This document shows positions 57,494 to 64,000 of a stretch of 64,000 bases of DNA, in pieces (within the stretch, counting starts at the first letter, position 1; every line of letters begins with the position of its first letter). Both the position numbers and the translations under genes were made by a program. This stretch comes from Naganishia liquefaciens (Eukaryota; Basidiomycota; Tremellomycetes; Filobasidiales; Filobasidiaceae), in assembly GCA_013423385.1 (NCBI GenBank), contig BLZA01000049.1:310001-374000 (forward strand), written 5' to 3'. The notes beneath the pieces were generated by a model. That model ran no database searches. It was not told where the DNA came from and saw nothing but the letters and a program-made list of their open reading frames with translations.

Positions 57494-59444
57494 ATGGCCC
57501 GTCACCTCTGCCTCCTCCTCCTCTTGGTCGTCTGCTCCCTCTTCGTATCCACACTTCTCGCCCCGCCCTGGCTCTTCCCGCGCACGGACAAGTCTATGCG
57601 CCTGTGCCGGCCGCTCAGGTTGGACAAGTTGCGATCCTACGGCTGGAGCGCTCCGTGTCAGGCGTCGACGAGGACGACGACGACGACGGCCACGATGACG
57701 GCCACGATGAATGCGGGTCAACAGACGGACGGATCGCTCGTGCGCTTCTTGCGGGAACAGAAAAGGGCGTTCTTGGGTGCGCTGGAAAGGGGGGATGCAC
57801 ACGGATGGGTGGTCGTCATGGGCAATGAAGCAGGAGGTAAGGTTTCTCCCACAGGCCCGCTCGGCTTGTACGAGCACTTTGCGGCGCCCCTGAAACCCAT
57901 AACCCCTCCCTTCCTCCCGCTCTAGATCTCGACTCGCTCGCCTCTTCCATTGCCTATGCATCCCTCGCATCGACGCTCTCCACGGAACACACCCTTCCGC
58001 TCCTCTTGACCCCACGGAAATACATGTCGCTCCGTCCGGAAAACGCCCTCGCGCTCAACAAGGCGCTCATCCCAGCCGACACGCAGCACGACATTTTTTT
58101 GCACCTCGAGGAGCTGCCGGTCGAGGCCCGGACACTGGCCCGTCTTGGGGTCAAGTTTGCGCTCGTGGATCACAACACCCTCTTGCCGCCCTTTCGGGGC
58201 GACGGGCAGCCGGGGGAAACCGAGACGGAGGATCCCGTCGTGGCGATCATTGACCATCATGCGGATGACGGAAACCACGCGGGAGCTCGGCCGCGTGTGA
58301 TCCAAATCCCTACGGGATCGACAACGTCGCTCGTGACCATGTTCTTCAAAGAACAATGGCAACGAGCGCTCGACGCGTCCCCTCCGCCGCGTGAGGCCCC
58401 CCCGCCGGAACTCGCGACGCTGCTGCTGAGCGGCATCCTGATCGATACCTCGGCCCTCAAGGCTGGCTTGAACGCGAAAACGACACCGACAGACCGCGCC
58501 GCCGCGGAATTCTTATCTCGCGTCGGCGCCACCAACGTGGGCCAAAACAACTTGCAGCAGCAGGAGGGCGCACGACCCCAGCAGGACGCGGGGATGACCG
58601 TCGCGGACCTCGAGGCGGGAAAGTTGCCGTCGAGCGTCGCCGCGTGGGCCGAACAGCTGTTTGCCGCCAAGAATGACGTCTCGCGGCTCTCGACGCACGA
58701 CTTGCTCTTTCGCGACTACAAGGAATACGCCATGCCAACGTCGGCACGGGGAGACGTCCTCACCGTCGGTCTCTCCACCGTCCCGCTCGCGCTCGCGTCG
58801 TGGCTCTCACGCGACCAACACGCCGCCGCCGCCGCCGCCGCCGCCGCGGGGATCGACCCGGGATGGAAACCATTCATGCTCGCCATGGACGCATGGATGC
58901 ACGAACGAAACCTCGATGTCGCCGGCGTGCTCACGACATTCAACGATCCGCTTGCGCCGCCCTCCCCCGGCGCGTCCCCAACGACGACGACGACGAAGAC
59001 CAAGGGCAAACACCGGCGTGAGCTCGCCCTCTTTGTGCGAGCGCGCGGGGAACCAGCTTCACCGCGCAGTGTTTCCCGCGCACGTGCCATTGCCGAGGCG
59101 CTCATCGAGGGAGTCAACGCCGCCGGGGACGTTCTCGACGTCGACGTGTGGAAGCCGAGCAAGCCGTTCAAGAATACCGAGGCGGGCGAGGCGCTCGTGC
59201 AGGGGCTCGAGGATGAGTTGATGCGGCCGCAGCGTGTCGGTGGCGGCGACGAGGCGACGAGGTTTGGGTGCGTGTGGCGGCAGGGCAATGCGTCGAGTAC
59301 GCGCAAGCAGGTGGCGCCGTTGATTGTGAGTTTGGGCGTCGAGGGCTTGGCAGTTGTTGCCCTTTTGGCTGATGCCCTTTTGCTCGGGGAACGTAGAAGG
59401 AAATTATTGCGGGTATCCCGGGGCCGGAAACATCGGGACTGTAG
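57494..59444 (+). CDS. Exopolyphosphatase of the DHH/DHHA2 family (Ppx1-like) with N-terminal hydrophobic segment
   Basis: Hydrolyses inorganic polyphosphate from chain ends if it acts like yeast Ppx1. Motifs: VVVMGNEAGDLDSLASSIAY (first metal site, after splicing over ~57837-57925), FALVDHNTLLPPF, VVAIIDHHADDG (DHH), STTSLVTMFF, and LLSGILIDTSALKAGLNAKT. The DHHA2 domain lies in the C-terminal third. The last intron joins APLI to KEIIAGIPGPETSGL and TAG 59442-59444. The start ATG 57494 gives MARHLCLLLLLVVCSLFVST, a signal-peptide or anchor-like segment that cytosolic yeast Ppx1 lacks. A (gcc)n run encodes ~10 Ala at 58817-58847. It is head-to-head with the mannosyltransferase gene. Confidence 0.85.
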
Positions 59445-59644
59445 GCAAGAGTCGAGAAGGGACCGTGTATATAATGGTCAAATAAACATAGATGGTGGCA
59501 ACATGGACGAGGGCGAGGCTCGGGGGGTATCGATCCGTCACTTGTATGTAATAATGCGTGTTTACCATCCATTTGCCTCGAGAGGCTGTACAACTTTGAT
59601 TCATTATCACTCACAGTCAGTCAGTTACCATATCCGTCAAACGC

Positions 59645-60382
59645 CTAGACCCTCTCGCCAGGCACGACCGTGGCCGAAGTCGTCTGCGGGGCACCATTCG
59701 CACCGTTGGGGTGAATGGTATGGGTCGTTGTCGCACCCGGTGCGGCATTCGTGTGCTCCAGAACGTGAATTCGCTCTTCTCGCTCCCTGCTGTTCTCTCG
59801 GTGCTGCAGATAACACAAAGTCAACATCATGCGCAGTTTGATGCTGCCCTCATGGGGCGTCGAGCTTACACCCTGCTTGGCCTGCTCGAGCGCAATCTTC
59901 TTTTGCGTAATTTCGTTCTCGAGCTCGGCGTGTCGCTGTTCTCGTCCGCCGGCGACCTATCATTGTGCATCGTCAGCAGTCAAAGTGGCGGTGCAGCCAT
60001 GGTAGGACGTACAGCTGAGGCCTTGTTATTGTGTGCGGCAACGTTGTCGTGCTTGTCGACGGCCTTCTCGAGCTTGTGTTCGACTTTTTCGTGTTTCTTC
60101 TCGGCTTTCTTTTCGTCCTTCAAGGCTTTTTGGTGATCCTTCGTGAGGGGGGCATCAGCAATGGTTGCAGAATGGCGGGTGACGAGCTCACCTTTTCAGC
60201 CTTGGATTCTTCCTTTTCGAGTTTCTTCAGCTCCTTTTCGGCCTGCTTGAGTTGTTTCTCTTCATATTTCTCCTCCTTCTTGGCATGCTTCTCTTCAGCC
60301 CTTGAGCTTGTTGTGAGAAACATGAAAAGAAAGGATATCGGCAAGCTTACTTGACGGGATCGTGGGAACCGAGGAGACCCAT
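59645..60382 (-). CDS. Lys/Glu/Ala-rich coiled-coil protein, paralogue A
   Basis: Function not recognised. From ATG 60382 the spliced protein starts MGLLGSHDPVKAEEKHAKKE and continues as a highly charged, probably helical segment (KQLKQAEKELKKLEKEESKA, then KDEKKAEKKHEKVEHKLEKA). A C-terminal part follows with REERIHVLEH and a Thr/Pro/Gly-rich tail ending TTSATVVPGERV at TAG 59645-59647. Four introns are inferred; the first follows DPVK. The gene 1.1 kb upstream on the same strand (61466-62219) is a clear paralogue with the same start, layout and first-intron region. There is no signal peptide or membrane span. Confidence 0.75.
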
Positions 60383-61465
60383 TGTTAAAGCTGTGCGTTG
60401 TGGATAAAGGATTGGTTATAGTCGAAGCGATGAAGCTGTGTTGCGCGGCGTCGGAACGGAGACCATCGGCATCATGCCCAACGTTATATACCTGAGATTC
60501 TTTCTACCAGCTCTGTTTAGACACCGCTGTGACGTCGAGCATACGTCAAGCCAGACTTCAAACAAACCCCCGCGGCTGAATGACGTCCATTCGGGTCTAC
60601 ATCGAATTGATATCTACTGTGAGCGGGTGCAGATCTGAACTGCGGATATCGATCGCCGTTCGTCAGGGTCAGGGCAAGTGCACAGTGACTGAAACACCGG
60701 AAGCATCTGGATGAATAGCAATAGATGGAGAATGTGAGGGGCCGGCCCAGCTGCCGAGGCCCCAGCAGGACGCGACCTTGGCTATACAGTCAAGGATAAC
60801 TCCATTGCATTCTGCTCTGACGTGCTAAGTGTCTCATGCGGCGTGAATGTCAGTGACTGCGTAAGCCATACTGCTGATCAAGCAATTTGCCAACTTTGCG
60901 GAATGGCGCCGCAAGAGGTAGAGAGGCCGCGTTCACTCGTTGATATCGAGTCGTTCTTGCTGCCAGAATTGTCACGTATTATGGTAGCTACCACGGCACC
61001 TTGCAGAATGGCAGTACTTCATACTCTCATCGCGTGACGAGTGATCAGACGCGTGACTTGAGTCTCAGCGGGTTGTTACTGGCAGCACTGTCGAAAGTGC
61101 CAATCAGAGTCGATGCGTGACGAATACAGATTCTGGAGGTGGAGCTCAGCAATTATTAATGGTTCCGCTACAAGGCTTCCGTCAGCTCTGCAGCGAGGAG
61201 GTCAGCTTGACAAAGTCTGCAATGTGCTCAGATGAGGGTTCTTGGCCGAGTAAAAAAGTGGTGCCCTCAAAAGAGATTGTAAGGGATGCATCGAAGGCGC
61301 ACGATCTTGCTCAGGCTCTTTCATGGATGAACAGTACCGTCCAAGGACAAAGCGTACGTTGCGAGGGAGATCAATAGCCAACAGAAGCTAAACATTATAC
61401 GAGTGAGCAAATCACGAAACGACAATTAAAAAGGTCGACAAGCGGAACCGCGGCACTTTCTCAAC
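60383..61465. other. 1.08-kb region between the tandem paralogues
   Basis: Promoter of paralogue A and 3' flank of paralogue B. Short frames only; no third copy, repeat or RNA is recognised. Confidence 0.5.
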
Positions 61466-62219
61466 TCAGTACCTCTCGGCGACGGGAACCGCACCGCCAG
61501 TCGTCGCGCTCCCCACTGGGGCAGCATCGGTACCCGTCGTCGCCAGTCCGTCGCCAGCAGTCGCCGATCCATACCCCGGAGTGACATCATCGGTACGGGC
61601 TGCGGTAGAGCCGACAGCCGGAGTCGTCGATTCGTGGCCATGCTCCAGAACAGCGTGCCGCTGTTCTCGCTGCGCCTCGTTAGTGTGGTGCTGCATCAAA
61701 ACTTGGGTCAGATAGTGGGGCAGCGATGGATCCAAGATACTCACACGATGCGTAGCCTGCTCGACCGCTTGTTTCTTAGCTGCCAGCTCTGCCTCGATTT
61801 TTGCGTGGTACTGATCACGGGCTTGAATGTCCTGCACATCGGTCGATCAATGACGCTGTCAGCGGTGAAGCTCTCGCAGAGGAGAATCAGGACTTACAGC
61901 GGCCAGCTTGTTCTCCTTTGAGACAGCCTCGTCGTGCCTGTGGACGACCTTGTTCATCTGTTCGGCAAGTTTGTGCTCCTTCTCGACCGCCTTGGCGTGT
62001 TCCTTGACGGCCTTGTCATGAGCCTGTGATTGATTTCCATGAGTAACAGGGCCTGCATAACGCCGAAATGATACCTACCTTCAGGGCTCGGTGCTCTTCC
62101 TTTTCAGTATGCTCCAGATCCTTGAGTGCCTGCTTGACGAGTTTATCGTCGTGCTTAGCTTCTTTGGCGAGCATTTTCTCCTCCTTCTTTACGGGATCGC
62201 TGGTTCCAAAGAGGCCCAT
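61466..62219 (-). CDS. Lys/Glu/Ala-rich coiled-coil protein, paralogue B
   Basis: Function not recognised. It starts MGLFGTSDPVKKEEKMLAKE (ATG 62219), then LVKQALKDLEHTEKEEHRAL, all matching paralogue A. The middle (KAVKEHAKAVEKEHKLAEQM) and AKIEAELAAKKQAVEQATHR are charged helices, then REQRHAVLEHG. The tail is rich in Thr, Ala and Gly, unlike the helices, and ends VPVAERY at TGA 61466-61468. Three introns. The conserved MGL(L/F)G start with Gly2 fits neither a signal peptide nor a full myristoylation motif. Both proteins may be cytosolic helical rods or membrane-associated. Confidence 0.75.
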
Positions 62220-62828
62220 CTTGAACGTCGTGCGAGAATGAGGTTGGCTGTGTGTCTGTGCTCTGGTGGCTGAGTAGAGGATGCGGAGAAGAGAGTGGCA
62301 AATCTGCCTTGTTGTAGCAATGATCTTCAGCCTTCCCGTTTGTCAACAAACAGAGCAAGACCTCTTTGCAATGACGTAATGCGGATGTAAACTGGTGAAG
62401 CCCGGATCGCCGGGAAGGCTGGACCATCTGGGTTTATCCGGAATGTCATGTCTTCTCACACAGAAGCACAGACAGCTGAGCAGCCGCTCGTTAGCTGAAC
62501 GTTTGGGGGAGCTGACCTGACTACTTTGTAAACTGTGCCTCGAGGAGACAGCCCAAGAGACGATCGGCCATTTCGAACAGCGCAATGTGCTCGGGGCAGC
62601 GTATCGTCGGTTCTGAGGGCATCATCATGTAACACGCCTGCTACCCTCGCAGCAGAATTTCACAAAATGGTAGGACAGGCGATATCATCAAAGTCATGAC
62701 CGTCCGTTACAAGCCAACATGCAGGGTATTCACATAAAAAGGATTTCGTAATGAATGTGTTTTTTTTGAGGAACGAAACAAAAGGATCTATCACATGCGC
62801 AGCGGCGAAAGCGTCGACACAAGTTCCC
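62220..62828. other. 609-bp region upstream of paralogue B
   Basis: Promoter of paralogue B and 3' flank of the glycoprotein gene. No coding signal. Confidence 0.5.
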
Positions 62829-64000
62829 TTACAAGAGAACGGCCATACCGCCGACAATACCGGCGAAAACGACGCCGACAACACCAAAGAGGGTCGAATC
62901 GACCGACTTGTAAGCTGCCGATGCCGGAGTGGTTGAAGCAGCAGCCGAGGCGGCAGGAGCGCTGGTTCGAGCGCTCTGAGCGCCGGACGAGGAAGAGCCG
63001 GCTCCGCTGCTCGCTCCACTGCTGGAAGCTCGGCTGGAGGCTGAGGAGGAAGCGGCGGAGGAAGATGCGGTGGCAGAGGGAGTGTTGACGGCACCAGAGG
63101 AGACAACCTGGAGCTGAGGTCGTTCGACGACTCGCATGTCGTTCATGTTGATACCGTCTATCACAAGGTGTCAGCAGAGATACTCTGAAAAGGGGCGAAA
63201 CACTTACTCGCGACAGTCGCATAGTAAGTACACGAGGAAGTGGCGGGAGTGTAAGCGGGGGCGGCAGGGGTCACAGTCTGACCGACGGTCCAGGCCTCCG
63301 TAGTACTGAAACATGCCATATCAGCGCCATGTTCTTTGTTTCCATTATTTTGTACCTACCTGGGTCCGGTCCAGGTTCCCGTGTATCGCTGTCGGAAAGT
63401 CGAAGTGGCGGTGGCCAACTGACCCTGAGACGAGGTGTTCTCGGGGTAAGATCCGGGAGGAGCAGCAGCCTCACCCTCGCACGAGTCGAAAGTGTTGTTG
63501 GTGTAGTCTCCGGGCATGACCCATTGGCAACCCATGACATCGAGCTCGTGCTCACATTGCAAGGCGGTGTTGACGTCCTCGCGGTTGGCGGTACAAATTC
63601 GGAGACAGTACTGGTTGTACGAGATGAAACTCATCCATTCCTCGTAGAAGACGTCGGAACCAGACACATTCGAGGTGACGTTACCCCCGATGGGGTTGCC
63701 GAGGTTTTCTGCGCCATGGGGGTCGAGTTCTCCTCCTAAAAGTGTCAAACCGCGTTTGTCAGTCACGCCGTCGTTACGCGGGGTTTTTCGCACTTGCCAT
63801 CATCACCGTAAGGAATGTTTACCGCTGTTCCATCCCAGTAGCCTATCGGACAAGGCCATCAGCGTATAAGCCGGGGAAAACGCGTCCAAAACTCACCTTG
63901 GATCTGGACATACATCGGCGTCTTGATGAAATGCGCCGAGTGGATCGTTCCGTCGGGAATGAGACGAGCTTCATTCCTCGCTTGAAGACAAAAAGCCGTC
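62829..64000 (-). CDS. GPI-anchored cell-surface glycoprotein, macrophage-activating glycoprotein family (5' end outside window)
   Basis: Secreted basidiomycete glycoprotein of the family annotated in Cryptococcus as macrophage-activating glycoprotein. Visible blocks: ARNEARLIPDGTIHSAHFIK, TPMYVQIQ, spliced to GYWDGTAVNIPYGDDGGELD, PHGAENLGNPIGGNVTSNVS, EEWMSFISYNQYCLRICTAN, LDVMGCQWVMPGDYTNNTFD and RQRYTGTWTGP. Several conserved Cys and N-glycosylation sequons (NVT, NVS, NTT-type) occur. A Ser/Ala-rich stalk precedes a hydrophobic tail (STLFGVVGVVFAGIVGGMAV), fitting a GPI-anchor signal. The stop is TAA 62829-62831. At least four introns in view. The N-terminus and signal peptide lie beyond base 64000. 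Confidence 0.85.

Noticed and set aside
1-64000. Transposons, retroelements, CRISPR arrays, or a secondary-metabolite or capsule gene cluster
   Set aside because: No transposase, integrase, reverse transcriptase, long terminal repeat or spaced direct-repeat array was seen. The two glycosyltransferase genes are 36 kb apart among housekeeping genes, so they do not form a cluster.

Overview
The window is nuclear DNA of a basidiomycete fungus, most likely a Tremellomycetes yeast (Tremellales or Trichosporonales). The evidence is dense short introns of mostly 40-60 bp, a double hybrid histidine kinase of the Cryptococcus Tco2 layout, a CAP59/CMT1-type mannosyltransferase, and a GPI-anchored glycoprotein of the family annotated in Cryptococcus as macrophage-activating glycoprotein. 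Identifications come from reading the translations. No database search was run, so the exact genus is not claimed.

Layout, left to right. 0-8 kb: three minus-strand genes (a COMPASS PHD subunit Spp1, the XPA/Rad14 repair protein, the mitoribosomal protein mS45/Bot1). 8.7-14.3 kb: guanylate kinase (+), an ABHD11-like mitochondrial hydrolase (-) and a GRIP-domain golgin (+). 14.3-17.65 kb: the largest stretch with no convincing gene. 17.6-22.2 kb: a GT31-like glycosyltransferase (+), TRAX (-) and ribosomal protein eL15 (+). 23.4-33.4 kb: a PIAS/Siz SUMO ligase (+), CLU1/TIF31 (-) and MSS51 (+). 34.3-40.5 kb: the double hybrid histidine kinase (+). 41-52.9 kb: SLX1 (-), bS21m (-), a carbonyl reductase-like SDR (+), RIB3 (-), MMM1 (+), coronin (+) and IWR1 (+). 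53-64 kb: a delta-12 desaturase (-), a CAP59-family mannosyltransferase (-), a DHH/DHHA2 exopolyphosphatase (+), two tandem coiled-coil paralogues (-) and the 5'-truncated glycoprotein (-).

The content is a compact core chromosome segment: housekeeping genes, many in head-to-head pairs with 230-550 bp between start codons. Six genes act in mitochondria (mS45, ABHD11-like, CLU1, MSS51, bS21m, MMM1), and CLU1 and MSS51 share one 355-bp divergent promoter. I see no transposon, retroelement, CRISPR array, rRNA or convincing tRNA.

The less ordinary items are a 129-bp inverted repeat able to form two competing hairpins between mS45 and guanylate kinase, a 441-bp intron in mS45, two adjacent micro-exons (24 and 26 nt) that encode the phospho-acceptor box of the second kinase module, a consensus GC-AG intron in the same gene, an RGG-rich tail on TRAX, a signal-anchor-like N-terminus on the polyphosphatase, and the tandem coiled-coil pair.
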